Positions 1 through 8,981 of a stretch of 64,000 bases of DNA are shown piece by piece. Made by a program: the position numbers and the translations under genes. This stretch comes from Candidatus Vicinibacter proximus (GTDB taxonomy: Bacteria; Bacteroidota; Bacteroidia; Chitinophagales; Saprospiraceae). The stretch is taken from NCBI GenBank assembly GCA_016713905.1, contig JADJOE010000001.1, positions 310,001-374,000 of the forward strand, written 5' to 3'. The notes under the pieces were generated by a model. The model was not told the DNA's origin. It did no database searches and saw only the letters and a program-made list of their open reading frames with translations. Positions within the stretch are counted from its first letter, which is position 1. The number at the start of each line of letters is the position of its first letter.

Positions 1-1
1 T

Positions 2-2578
2 ACTGTACCCAGAGGTACAGATGGATGTATCAGTGTGAGTGTAAAGAATTTTACGGGAATAGAAACTATGCAGGCAACTTTGAAATGGAACAAATCAGTT
101 GCAAAATTTAAAAGTGTGGGCAGTTTTAATCTTGTTGATTTAAACGGAGGGGATTTTAGTATTAATTCAGACAGTACAGAACTTGGGTGGGTTTGGTCAC
201 CTAATAGTGGAGTTGGGGTAACCATTCCAGATAATCAGGTAATCTTCCAAGTTTGTTTCACTGCAGTTGGCTCGAATGGATCCTCGACAGACATGGAATT
301 TGTAAATGCTCCATTTAGGGTTATAGAAGTAACTAATGCACAAGGTAATGTACCCGTTGTTTCTGAAAAAGGTTCTTATACAATTGTTGAACCACAATCC
401 TTGTTGACCTTATTCACAAGAGACACTAGTGTTTTGGAGGGGACTGAGCTTTGTCTGCCTATTTATGTTAACGATTTTAGTTGTATTGAAGCTTTTCAAT
501 TTGCTATAAAATATGACAATACTAAACTCAGATTCAAAAGAGTCTCTGGAATAAATCTTGCCGATCTACAACCTTCAGATATTGTTCCAACAAATGATAC
601 CATTAAGGTGCTTTGGGCTTTCAGAACGGCCGGTGCACAAACTTTAGCAAATGGCACATCCCTATTCAGTTTATGCTTTGATGTGATTGGTAAATGTGTA
701 ACCACGACGAGTCCTAAGTTTATTCCTTTAGGCGGAAGTCTAGAATTTTCTGCAGGATGCAATAAACCTGAACCAACAGTTGTGCTCAGTGAGAAGACGA
801 TTACCATCCAATGCAATACAGGGCCAACAGACCCAATAGTGAGTATAAATTCAATTGGCCATGTGAAATGTGCAGGAGATTGTAATGGGTCAGCTTCTGT
901 TAACGTTACAGCTGGTTCCGGGAATTTTACATATCAGTGGTTTGATGCAAATACCAACCAACCTGTTTCCCCAGCAATTACGACTAAAGACCCGACAACT
1001 TTATGTCCTGGAAGGTATTATCTTAAAGTTACGGATACTGCGCCACCTAATAAAACTGCAAACAGCCCAACAATAACCATTAATGATGCATTGCCTATAG
1101 TAATTAACGCTTCAGTAACACACGAATCGGATATAAAAAATGATGGAAGAGTTGAAGCAATAGTGACTGGAGGTTGCCAACCGTATAAGTATAAATGGTT
1201 TAGAACACCTAATAATACAGTTCTAGATACAATTGATAAAGTAATCAACCTTAGATGTGGTAATTATGCTGTAAGTGTGACGGATTGTAATGGATGCATT
1301 AGCAAAGATACCTTCAGAGTCAATTGTCCAGTTACACCATTAGTTTCCAACATCACAAGGACAGACAGTATTCGTTGTTTTGGAGAATGTACTGGTGCGT
1401 TAAGAGTTGAAACTCAAGGAGGAGCCATACCATATAGTTATCTTTGGGCTCCCGGAGGGCAAACGACTATTTCCATTAGCAATCTATGTGCGGGAACCTA
1501 TAATGTAAGAGTTACAGATGCAAATGGTAATGTTTCAAGAGACACATTTATTATTACTGAGCCTCAACGATTGAGTGTTGTGGTGAATCAAATCGTTCCA
1601 TCGTCTGGATCAAATGGCTCAGCAACAACTACAACAACCGGAGGAACTCCTCTATATAAATTCGAATGGTCCAAAGCAGGGACCGGAGTAGTTTCGACCG
1701 CTAAAGATTTAACTAATGCGGCACCGGGGACTTATACTTTTCTTGTCACAGATGCTAACAATTGCACTCAGCAAATTGAAGTTATAATACCGCAGGATAA
1801 TTCTGGAGGAGGTCCTTCTGTAAGTATAAAAATTGATACCAAACCTGGAGGATCAGCAGTAAGTTGTAGAGGTGTGTGTGATGGGAAGATCATCGCAACC
1901 ACAACCGGGGGTACAGCTCCAATAACTTACAGATGGTCACATAATCCAAATTTAAATTCAAACATAGCAGATAATCTTTGTCCTGGTACCTATACGTTAA
2001 CGGTGACGGACGCACTTGGAAAAACCAGCACGTCAACTTCATTAACAGTTAATGATGCACAGGATATTAGCATTAATATTCGCAAATTAAGTTGTGCTAC
2101 AGACAATACAACCTCTGATGGCAGATATGAAGCTGTGGCCACTGGAGGATCAGGTACTTTGACTTATCTATGGTGTTCTAATGAAATAACTCCAATAGCA
2201 GATGCCCTTCCTTCGGGAACTTGCAGCTTAAGAGTAACTGATCAAAATGGATGCAGTAAATCACAAAGTTTTACAGTTTGCGTTGGAACTCCACCGGATG
2301 AACCATGTTTTAAAGGACGGTTGGCGATATCTCCGAACGGAGATGGTTTTAATGATTTTTTTGTCATTGAATGTATTGAAAATTATAGCAATACTCTGCA
2401 GATCTTTAATCGTTGGGGAAAGCTAATTTTTAACAAAAGTAACTACGTAAATGAGTGGCCAGATCAAAACCCTGATGAAGCAGACTTAACTGAAGGAACA
2501 TATATGTGGGTTTTAACCGTAAAGGAACCTGGAAAAAATGATGTAATTTATAGAGGAACAGTTACCCTTGTAAAATAA
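2..2578 (+). CDS. Cell-surface protein with cohesin-like domains, SprB repeats and T9SS type B sorting domain (5' truncated)
   Basis: The reading frame is open from base 2, and the residues before the first possible start (GTG at 35) already look like a cohesin-type strand, so the gene begins upstream of the window. Counting from base 35, residues 1-120 and about 124-257 are two cohesin-like beta domains. Residues about 265-755 hold six SprB-type repeats with the pattern C-x-G-x-C-x-G, TGG, Y-x-W, L-C-x-G-x-Y and V-T-D. The last 85 residues carry SPNGDGFND, IFNRWGK and EGTYMW, the CHU_C domain that directs secretion through the type IX system and retention at the surface. The protein is probably a large extracellular adhesin. 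The next gene, 25 bp downstream, is a PorP/SprF protein, the usual partner of type B cargo. The ligand cannot be read from the sequence. Confidence 0.88.
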   Translation, partial: TVPRGTDGCISVSVKNFTGIETMQATLKWNKSVAKFKSVGSFNLVDLNGGDFSINSDSTELGWVWSPNSGVGVTIPDNQVIFQVCFTAVGSNGSSTDMEFVNAPFRVIEVTNAQGNVPVVSEKGSYTIVEPQSLLTLFTRDTSVLEGTELCLPIYVNDFSCIEAFQFAIKYDNTKLRFKRVSGINLADLQPSDIVPTNDTIKVLWAFRTAGAQTLANGTSLFSLCFDVIGKCVTTTSPKFIPLGGSLEFSAGCNKPEPTVVLSEKTITIQCNTGPTDPIVSINSIGHVKCAGDCNGSASVNVTAGSGNFTYQWFDANTNQPVSPAITTKDPTTLCPGRYYLKVTDTAPPNKTANSPTITINDALPIVINASVTHESDIKNDGRVEAIVTGGCQPYKYKWFRTPNNTVLDTIDKVINLRCGNYAVSVTDCNGCISKDTFRVNCPVTPLVSNITRTDSIRCFGECTGALRVETQGGAIPYSYLWAPGGQTTISISNLCAGTYNVRVTDANGNVSRDTFIITEPQRLSVVVNQIVPSSGSNGSATTTTTGGTPLYKFEWSKAGTGVVSTAKDLTNAAPGTYTFLVTDANNCTQQIEVIIPQDNSGGGPSVSIKIDTKPGGSAVSCRGVCDGKIIATTTGGTAPITYRWSHNPNLNSNIADNLCPGTYTLTVTDALGKTSTSTSLTVNDAQDISINIRKLSCATDNTTSDGRYEAVATGGSGTLTYLWCSNEITPIADALPSGTCSLRVTDQNGCSKSQSFTVCVGTPPDEPCFKGRLAISPNGDGFNDFFVIECIENYSNTLQIFNRWGKLIFNKSNYVNEWPDQNPDEADLTEGTYMWVLTVKEPGKNDVIYRGTVTLVK

Positions 2579-2603
2579 TTTTAAACCAAGTAAACACCGA
2601 AAA

Positions 2604-3590
2604 ATGAAATCAATTAATTCAATTATAATATTTGTAGTTCTGGTGACTCTTGGCCAATCTATTAAGGCACAAGATTATGCTGTTGCATTAAAAACTCCAG
2701 CTGTATATAATCACTATACTCTTAATCCTTTCTTGATTAATCCAGCACATACAGGATTTGAAAAAATAAATAGAATTGTTTTTAATTTTAGAAATCACTG
2801 GGCCGGTTTTGAAGGATCACCTAAAGGATTAACCCTTGGAATTAATGGTAGTCCAGCGGAAAACATGGGTTTAGGTGGAATCATATATTCTGAGAATTTT
2901 GGTGTAGCAAATCGATTCACAGGTCAGGTTAATTATGCCTATAATTTTAAAGCAACAGAAACCACAAAAATGTCCTTAGGTTTATCAGGTTCTTATATCC
3001 AGTACAGCTTGGACAATGAAGCGATCACAGATGGTTTGCATCAAGCTTCTGATGGGATAATAAATGCTGCGGTAAATGGAGAGAACTTTTTTGGTGCAGA
3101 TTTAGGTTTTTGGGCTGATTTTTCTGATAAATTCAGGATAGGTATTACTTTACCTCAACTTGTTTTATCCAGATTGGATAACAAAAAATCAGATGAGAAT
3201 AAGCCATTTAATTTTATTGGTTTTCTAGGGGTAAAATGGAATGTTCCATCTTATCGAATGAGCATAGAACCCTCAGTTTGCGTAAGAAAAATTAGTGATG
3301 TTCCTTTTGGAACAGATTTAAATGTGGTGGCTAATATGCTTGATGACCGATTGTTTGCTGGATTCACTTATAGCTTTGGCCCTTCGGACAGTAGGGTTTC
3401 ATTTTTAGGCGGAGTAAGGGTAGAACAGTTTAGATTTTATTATTCTTATGATCAGTCATACCAATCCTTCCAAAGTTTCAATAATGGTTCACATGAATTA
3501 ACCTTGTCATTTGATCTTGGCAAAGGCAAACAAATGTCTAAACCAAAAATGAATAACGGGGAGGAAAGTATTGGAGATGTAAAGAACTAA
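2604..3590 (+). CDS. PorP/SprF family type IX secretion outer-membrane protein
   Basis: This 328-residue protein begins with a signal peptide ending near GQSIKAQ. It then has the family signature YNHYTLNPFLINPAHTG and NHWAGFEGSPKG, followed by repeated amphipathic strands expected of an outer-membrane beta-barrel. PorP/SprF proteins bind the periplasmic ring of the type IX machinery or serve as outer-membrane partners for particular type B cargo proteins. It lies immediately behind the SprB-repeat adhesin on the same strand, so the two form a cargo-partner operon. The C-terminal tail (about the last 20 residues) is charged and lies beyond the barrel. It faces lnt tail to tail with only 6 bp between stops and no obvious terminator. 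Confidence 0.88.
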   Translation: MKSINSIIIFVVLVTLGQSIKAQDYAVALKTPAVYNHYTLNPFLINPAHTGFEKINRIVFNFRNHWAGFEGSPKGLTLGINGSPAENMGLGGIIYSENFGVANRFTGQVNYAYNFKATETTKMSLGLSGSYIQYSLDNEAITDGLHQASDGIINAAVNGENFFGADLGFWADFSDKFRIGITLPQLVLSRLDNKKSDENKPFNFIGFLGVKWNVPSYRMSIEPSVCVRKISDVPFGTDLNVVANMLDDRLFAGFTYSFGPSDSRVSFLGGVRVEQFRFYYSYDQSYQSFQSFNNGSHELTLSFDLGKGKQMSKPKMNNGEESIGDVKN

Positions 3591-3596
3591 AAGGAA

Positions 3597-5357
3597 TTAA
3601 TTTCTATTCAAAAAGGAAATTATTATCAATAATATTGTGCCAATGAGAGCAAGGTATGCTAATGCATCACCAATTTTGCAATAGACTGTAACCGTTTCAT
3701 TGAAATTACAAATTCCTCTTATTGCCGCATCTTGTCCATATTTTGTAGCCTGATGAATGTTGCCCTTGGGATCAATAAAACAAGATATTCCTGTATTAGC
3801 TGAGCGAGCAATAGGTTTTCTTAATTCTATCGCGCGTAATGCACCAAATGCAAGATGTTGTTTATAACCTGGGGTATTGTCCCACCAACCATCATTGGTC
3901 ATTATAAAAATTGCTTGTGCCCCATTTTTCATATAACCTCGCATGTAATCACCATATATGGATTCATAGCAAATTACTGGTGCGATTTTAAAGTTATGAT
4001 TTGATATTATGGATCTTTCTTTTTGAATGGCTAAACCAGCTGGAGAACCTCCCAGTTTGTCTACTAAGGGCTTAAGAAATGGCAAGAATTTACGATAAGG
4101 AAAGATTTCTGCCCCAGGAACTAGCTTTGATTTTCTATATAATTGGAAGCTAGAATCCTCTTTACTTATCTTTATTGCGCTGTTTTCCAGTTCATAAAAT
4201 CTTGCTTCTGTGCTATTGCGAAAAGGCCTGGAGAATTTAGTAATTCCTTCATTTTTTTCAACAATTCTGATGCTTGTAATTCCCATTACGATACTAAGAT
4301 TTTCATAATTGCTAATAAAATTTTGCCATTCCTGAATTCTGGTATCTGAGGACAATTCGTTTCTTCTAAAAATATTTCCAGGTGGATCTCCAAAACTTGT
4401 TTCCGGGAAAATTAAAAATTGGGTTGATGGACTCACTGCTTCTTTTGCTAACTTTCTAAATTTTTTTAATTGTAAATATTCAGGAACGCTAAATTTTTCA
4501 TAATGTGGTTCTAGATTAGGTTGCACAATTCCAATTTCAACGGGCGTCCCATTAATTTTATAATTAAGAGATATAAAAAGTGAAATAAGTAAGGGGATAA
4601 AAAGCACACAGCAAATACTCCAAATCAGTTTTTTATGCGTAGAAAACATTGTCTGCCAACCAAGATTTTTATAAACAGAAAATATTTTATAGAAAAGTAT
4701 ATTTGATAATAGAATCCAGGAGGTTCCCCCGAAAACACCAGTAAATTCGTACCATTGAATCCATGAAGGCCAAGAAGCAAAGCAATTACCTAAAGTGAGC
4801 CAAGGCCATGAAATTTCCCAATTCAAATGGATCCATTCAAATGTCATCCAAAAACAAATTAGGGCCCAGTAGTTGATACTATTCTTATTTTTACTCAATT
4901 TAACTGCCCCCCACCAGGGGATTAGCATAAAAAATGAATTAAGCCAAATAGCTACCATACCTGGAATGAGTGCAGCATTTGCAACCCAGTATGTTGCAAC
5001 AATATTCCAAATAACAAATGTATTAAAAGGGAAAAAGAGAGTCAGTTTATTGAATTTATCCTTTAAGTATAATAAAGGAACCCAAGCAACAAAAATGAGT
5101 GGTGTCAAGCCAAATGGTGGAAAGGAAAGTGCAAAAAACAAACCAGAAAGGCCAGACCAAAGAAAACATTTAATGTATTCAGACGGGTTAGGCTTGAATT
5201 TATAAATTGACAGAACTACAGTTCCCCAAAGTGAAGAAAAGAAAAGGAGTGGCAGATGTCCCCATAAAGGAAGATTATACATTTTCCACCCTGAAAAAAT
5301 TAAGATTATTATTAAACAAAATAAGGAGGGAAAATACCAATGTTTTATTCTGATCAA
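3597..5357 (-). CDS. lnt: Apolipoprotein N-acyltransferase
   Basis: Lnt transfers the third acyl chain from phospholipid to the N-terminal cysteine of apolipoproteins at the periplasmic face of the inner membrane. The N-terminal half is several membrane spans including LSFPPFGLTPLIFVAWVPLL; the C-terminal half is a nitrilase-type domain. The catalytic triad is visible as E319 (FPETSFG), K409 (YRKSKLVPGAE) and C463 (ICYESIYG), followed by TNDGWWDNTPG and RSANTG. At 586 residues it is slightly long because about 60 extra residues (two membrane spans) precede the usual first helix. The frame has no ATG upstream, so the TTG at 5357 is the provisional start; the ATG at codon 26 is possible but would cut the first span. 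Several lipoproteins in this window would be substrates. Confidence 0.93.
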   Translation of the reverse strand: MIRIKHWYFPSLFCLIIILIFSGWKMYNLPLWGHLPLLFFSSLWGTVVLSIYKFKPNPSEYIKCFLWSGLSGLFFALSFPPFGLTPLIFVAWVPLLYLKDKFNKLTLFFPFNTFVIWNIVATYWVANAALIPGMVAIWLNSFFMLIPWWGAVKLSKNKNSINYWALICFWMTFEWIHLNWEISWPWLTLGNCFASWPSWIQWYEFTGVFGGTSWILLSNILFYKIFSVYKNLGWQTMFSTHKKLIWSICCVLFIPLLISLFISLNYKINGTPVEIGIVQPNLEPHYEKFSVPEYLQLKKFRKLAKEAVSPSTQFLIFPETSFGDPPGNIFRRNELSSDTRIQEWQNFISNYENLSIVMGITSIRIVEKNEGITKFSRPFRNSTEARFYELENSAIKISKEDSSFQLYRKSKLVPGAEIFPYRKFLPFLKPLVDKLGGSPAGLAIQKERSIISNHNFKIAPVICYESIYGDYMRGYMKNGAQAIFIMTNDGWWDNTPGYKQHLAFGALRAIELRKPIARSANTGISCFIDPKGNIHQATKYGQDAAIRGICNFNETVTVYCKIGDALAYLALIGTILLIIISFLNRN

Positions 5358-5570
5358 AGTAAGAAATTTAGTCAGAAAATTACATATAAAAATTAGTTTC
5401 TAGATATATTTTAGCATTTTAGATTTCGCAAGAGTATAATACCTTAAACCATTTTGATTATATAATCATCATCCATTTAAATTGACTCTTTTTATTTTTT
5501 TAAAAGTTAACTGCCAATGAAAGTTTTAAACAATGGCTTGTAATAGGATTACAATATAACTGGAAGTTAT

Positions 5571-6464
5571 TTATCCATTGGATCCCGATAAAAAATTTAG
5601 AAAATTTTTAAGGTCTTCAAAATTGTATATTGCTCTGATTTGAGCATTACATCTACTTATTTCTGGTGCGAGAAAACCAACAAAGACTGGAGTAATATTT
5701 TCAGGAACCTTTTGTATACAGTGTAATAAGTCCTTCGCATAATTGAGAGTAGGTTCTTCATTTACAAAGCATAAAATGAATTTAGCTTTGTAAGTTTGAG
5801 CTGCTTCAACTATGTCTTTTACATCGGAATCGTTGCTCATATACAAGGAAGGAATGGATCTCTGACAAAGTAAATATTCGATAAAGAAACGACTTAGCTG
5901 TTGATTTTCAGTTCCAGGCATTGCCAGGATGAACTTATTTTCATTGAGTTTTGGTTTATCTTCAAATAAGATAATTTGTTGAATAATTTTTCGCTTAATT
6001 AATTGCATGGCAAATTCTTCATGAGCTTTCCGAATGGAACCTCCCAGCCACATGTCATGAAGTTTGTCTAATAGAGGCATCAACAATTCTTCAAAGGTCT
6101 GATCAAATCCATGTTGCTTTATATGCCTATCAATAATGTGAATAAATTTTGTTTGGTCAAGATGAATAATACTAAGCGTTAATGCATCAATAGAATCCAC
6201 ATTAAAGGAAGCGACATCACTTAAGTGTGCTACTATATCTTCAATTTCATTATCAGGCATCATGCTGATAGAAGAAATTTTGTACCCTTTATGATTCAAT
6301 AATGCAATACTGGTAACCTTTTTAAGGTCATTATCGTCATAATATCGAATATTTGTAGTAGTTCTTTTAGGATGAATAATGTTAAATCGCTTTTCCCAAA
6401 TACGAATGGTGTGGGCCTTTATGCCGGTTAATTTTTCTAAATCCGTAATTGAATATATGGCCAA
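5571..6464 (-). CDS. MerR family transcriptional regulator with B12-binding-like domain
   Basis: Residues 1-70 form a MerR winged helix (YSITDLEKLTGIKAHTIRIW, then RYYDDNDLKK). Residues about 95-175 are a helical bundle resembling the cap of CarH/LitR photoreceptor regulators, and residues about 178-290 resemble a cobalamin-binding Rossmann domain. The residues that hold B12 are altered: the Wx9EH motif reads W-x9-EE in WLGGSIRKAHEE, and the lower-ligand E/D-x-H reads ENQ in PGTENQQ. The protein probably folds like CarH but does not bind cobalamin; this is inference. The start is TTG at 6464, because the family N-terminus begins there and no ATG is in frame upstream. It is divergent from bshA with 63 bp between, so it could act on that shared control region. 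Confidence 0.85.
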   Translation of the reverse strand: MAIYSITDLEKLTGIKAHTIRIWEKRFNIIHPKRTTTNIRYYDDNDLKKVTSIALLNHKGYKISSISMMPDNEIEDIVAHLSDVASFNVDSIDALTLSIIHLDQTKFIHIIDRHIKQHGFDQTFEELLMPLLDKLHDMWLGGSIRKAHEEFAMQLIKRKIIQQIILFEDKPKLNENKFILAMPGTENQQLSRFFIEYLLCQRSIPSLYMSNDSDVKDIVEAAQTYKAKFILCFVNEEPTLNYAKDLLHCIQKVPENITPVFVGFLAPEISRCNAQIRAIYNFEDLKNFLNFLSGSNG

Positions 6465-6527
6465 CTTTATCCCTGATTTGTTGCAAAGAGGATAACATTT
6501 AATCTATTTTTTTGTTTAACTGAATGT

Positions 6528-7670
6528 ATGAGGAAGGAGTTTATCAATATAGGAATAGTGTGTTACCCAACCTATGGTGGAAGTGGTGTTGTTGCTACAG
6601 AGCTGGGTAAAGCTTTGGCCGCAAAAGGACATCAGGTACATTTTATTTCTTATAAAAGACCAGCCCGACTTGGCTCTTTTCAGTCGAATGTCTATTATCA
6701 TGAGGTTTCAACCAGTGAATATCCTTTGTTTGATTTTAAGCCATATGATACTGCATTAACAAGTAAGATAGTTGATGTTTCTATTCACCATAATCTCGAT
6801 ATACTACATGTTCATTATGCAATACCTCATGCTATAATTGGATTTGTAGCCAGAGAAATTCTTGCAAAAAAGGGTAGAAGGGTACCGTTAGTTACAACGC
6901 TACATGGTACTGATATAACCTTGGTTGGTGTTGATGGGTCCTTTTATCCAGTTGTTGAGTTTAGTATAAATGAGTCAGATTGTGTTACTGCAGTTTCTGC
7001 ATCTCTTAAAGACGATTCAATAAGAGCATTTAATTTGACGAGAGAGATTGAAGTTATTCCCAATTTTGTTGATTCAACAAGATTTAAACCAATTGATAAT
7101 CAATATCTTAGATGTCGTTTTGTAAGAGAGAGTGAAAAAATTATCAGTCATATTTCAAATTTTAGAAAGGTTAAAAGAATAGAAGATATCGTCAAGTCAT
7201 TTTTTGAAATTGACAAAACAATACCCTCAAAACTATTACTCATTGGGGATGGGCCTGAGCGTTCTGGTTTGGAGGATTTAGTGAGGGAATTAGGTATTGA
7301 AGAGAAAGTATACTTTTTGGGTAAACAAGATGCTGTGGAAGATCTTCTGGCAATAACCGATCTTTTTATGTTGACCTCAGAACACGAGAGTTTTGGTCTT
7401 TCAGCCCTGGAGGCAATGGCATGTGCTGTTCCGGTTGTTTCATCTAATGCTGGGGGATTACCAGAGGTGAATGTTGAAGGATATTCAGGGTTTAATTGTC
7501 CTGTGGGCAATGTTCCCGCTTTCATTGATGCGAGTCTAAAGATTTTAGGTACCAAGAAGAAACATGAACAGTTTAAATCCAATGCTTTACAGCAATCCAT
7601 GAAATTTGAATTAAGCAAGATTTTACCGATGTACGAAAAAGCATATTGGAAAACCTTGGATAGAATTTAA
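6528..7670 (+). CDS. bshA: N-acetyl-alpha-D-glucosaminyl L-malate synthase
   Basis: BshA makes GlcNAc-malate from UDP-GlcNAc and L-malate, the first step of bacillithiol synthesis. The 380-residue protein shows the family N-terminus GIVCYPTYGGSGVVATELGK, the stretch HEVSTSEYPLFDFKPYD that separates BshA from other GT4 enzymes, HVHYAIPHA, TLHGTDITLVG, and the GT4 EX7E motif at E287-E295 in EHESFGLSALEAMACAVPVV. It is complete and starts with ATG. The minus-strand MerR regulator is divergent from it. BshB and BshC are not in the window. A TATTTTTTTG stretch about 15-25 bp upstream of the ATG is a possible but poorly spaced -7 box. Confidence 0.95.
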   Translation: MRKEFINIGIVCYPTYGGSGVVATELGKALAAKGHQVHFISYKRPARLGSFQSNVYYHEVSTSEYPLFDFKPYDTALTSKIVDVSIHHNLDILHVHYAIPHAIIGFVAREILAKKGRRVPLVTTLHGTDITLVGVDGSFYPVVEFSINESDCVTAVSASLKDDSIRAFNLTREIEVIPNFVDSTRFKPIDNQYLRCRFVRESEKIISHISNFRKVKRIEDIVKSFFEIDKTIPSKLLLIGDGPERSGLEDLVRELGIEEKVYFLGKQDAVEDLLAITDLFMLTSEHESFGLSALEAMACAVPVVSSNAGGLPEVNVEGYSGFNCPVGNVPAFIDASLKILGTKKKHEQFKSNALQQSMKFELSKILPMYEKAYWKTLDRI

Positions 7671-7743
7671 GATTGATTTGGAATCTTTGCTGTCCTTTAG
7701 AGTTTATGAAGTTCAGCATTTACCTTTGCAGAAAATTAAAGAT

Positions 7744-8928
7744 ATGGCCAATCGAAAGGATTTGTATGATGGACATGATTATTACAATCTTGATGAATTT
7801 CTTTCTGAGGAGCATTTGCTTGCCAGAGAATCTGTAAGAGAATGGGTAAAACAGGAGGTCACACCATATATTGAGCAGTATGCTGAAAAAGCAGAGTGCC
7901 CAACTCATTTATTTAAAGGCCTTGCAGAAATAGGAGCATTTGGACCAAGTCTTCCGGTGGAATATGGTGGAGGAGGGATGGATGAAATCGCATATGGAAT
8001 TATTATGCAGGAATTGGAGAGGGGTGACTCTGGTTTGCGTTCCATGGCATCAGTCCAAGGTTCTCTGGTGATGTATCCCATTTTTAGATTTGCTTCGGAA
8101 GAGCAGAAAATGAAATACCTGCCAAAGTTAGGTGCAGGAGAACTAATAGGATGTTTTGGGCTTACAGAACCCGACTTTGGTTCTAATCCTGCCGGTATGG
8201 TCACAAATGTTAAGGATGATGGAGACTGTTTTATTTTAAATGGGGCTAAAATGTGGATAACCAATTCCCCCGTGGCAGATCTTGCAGTAGTTTGGGCAAA
8301 GAACGAAGAAGGAGATATTTTAGGAATGGTGGTTGATAGTGATTCAAAAGGTTTTTCTGCACCTGAGATGCATGGAAAATGGTCATTAAGGGCCTCTATT
8401 ACAGGTGAATTAGTTTTTGAAGATGTTAAGGTCCCCAAAAATCAAGTTTTTCCATTGGTCAAAGGGTTGAAAGGACCCTTATCTTGTTTGTCAAAAGCCA
8501 GGTATGGAATTGCCTGGGGAGCCATTGGGGCAGGCTTGGATTGTTATGATACCGCTCTTAGATATTCAAAAGAGAGAATTCAATTTGGAAAACCATTGGC
8601 CTCATTTCAGTTGACCCAAAAAAAATTAGCTGAGATGATAACAGAACTTACTAAGGCTCAGCTTATGGTTTGGAGGTTGGGAAAACTTGCAAATGATGGG
8701 AAAGCTACTCCTGCACAAATTTCAATGGCCAAGAGGAACAGCGTTATTACAGCACTAAATGTAGCAAGAGAATCCAGACAAATTTTAGGAGGAATGGGCA
8801 TTACCAACGAATATCCAATCATGCGACATATGATGAATCTTGAAACCGTCCTTACTTATGAAGGGACTCATGATATCCATTTACTTATAACAGGCATGGA
8901 TATAACAGGCATTAACGCATTTAATTAA
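7744..8928 (+). CDS. Acyl-CoA dehydrogenase, glutaryl-CoA dehydrogenase type
   Basis: This FAD enzyme of the acyl-CoA dehydrogenase fold most resembles glutaryl-CoA dehydrogenase, which oxidises and decarboxylates glutaryl-CoA to crotonyl-CoA in lysine and tryptophan breakdown. Visible features are GCFGLTEPDFGSNP, GAKMWITNSPVADLAVVWA, the helical core with RIQFGKPLASFQLTQKKLA, QILGGMGITNEYPIMRH, and the catalytic base E373 in TYEGTHDIH followed by GMDITGINAF, the usual GCDH C-terminus. I chose ATG 7744 (394 residues) because the 22 codons before it, back to a TTG at 7678, do not resemble the family. It is downstream of bshA on the same strand with a 73-bp gap. Substrate specificity is inferred from motifs only. 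Confidence 0.88.
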   Translation: MANRKDLYDGHDYYNLDEFLSEEHLLARESVREWVKQEVTPYIEQYAEKAECPTHLFKGLAEIGAFGPSLPVEYGGGGMDEIAYGIIMQELERGDSGLRSMASVQGSLVMYPIFRFASEEQKMKYLPKLGAGELIGCFGLTEPDFGSNPAGMVTNVKDDGDCFILNGAKMWITNSPVADLAVVWAKNEEGDILGMVVDSDSKGFSAPEMHGKWSLRASITGELVFEDVKVPKNQVFPLVKGLKGPLSCLSKARYGIAWGAIGAGLDCYDTALRYSKERIQFGKPLASFQLTQKKLAEMITELTKAQLMVWRLGKLANDGKATPAQISMAKRNSVITALNVARESRQILGGMGITNEYPIMRHMMNLETVLTYEGTHDIHLLITGMDITGINAFN

Positions 8929-8981
8929 TTGGAATTAGATAAGCTCGCTTTAATCCAAAAAAAAAGGTTTATCTTAAGTAA

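Noticed and set aside
7148..7618. 156-codon minus-strand frame inside bshA
   Set aside because: Antisense to conserved GT4 coding sequence, with low-complexity Ser-rich translation; a shadow frame.
7905..8438. 177-codon open frame on the minus strand inside the acyl-CoA dehydrogenase gene
   Set aside because: It lies wholly antisense to a gene with clear family motifs and has no recognisable domain or promoter; it is a shadow frame.
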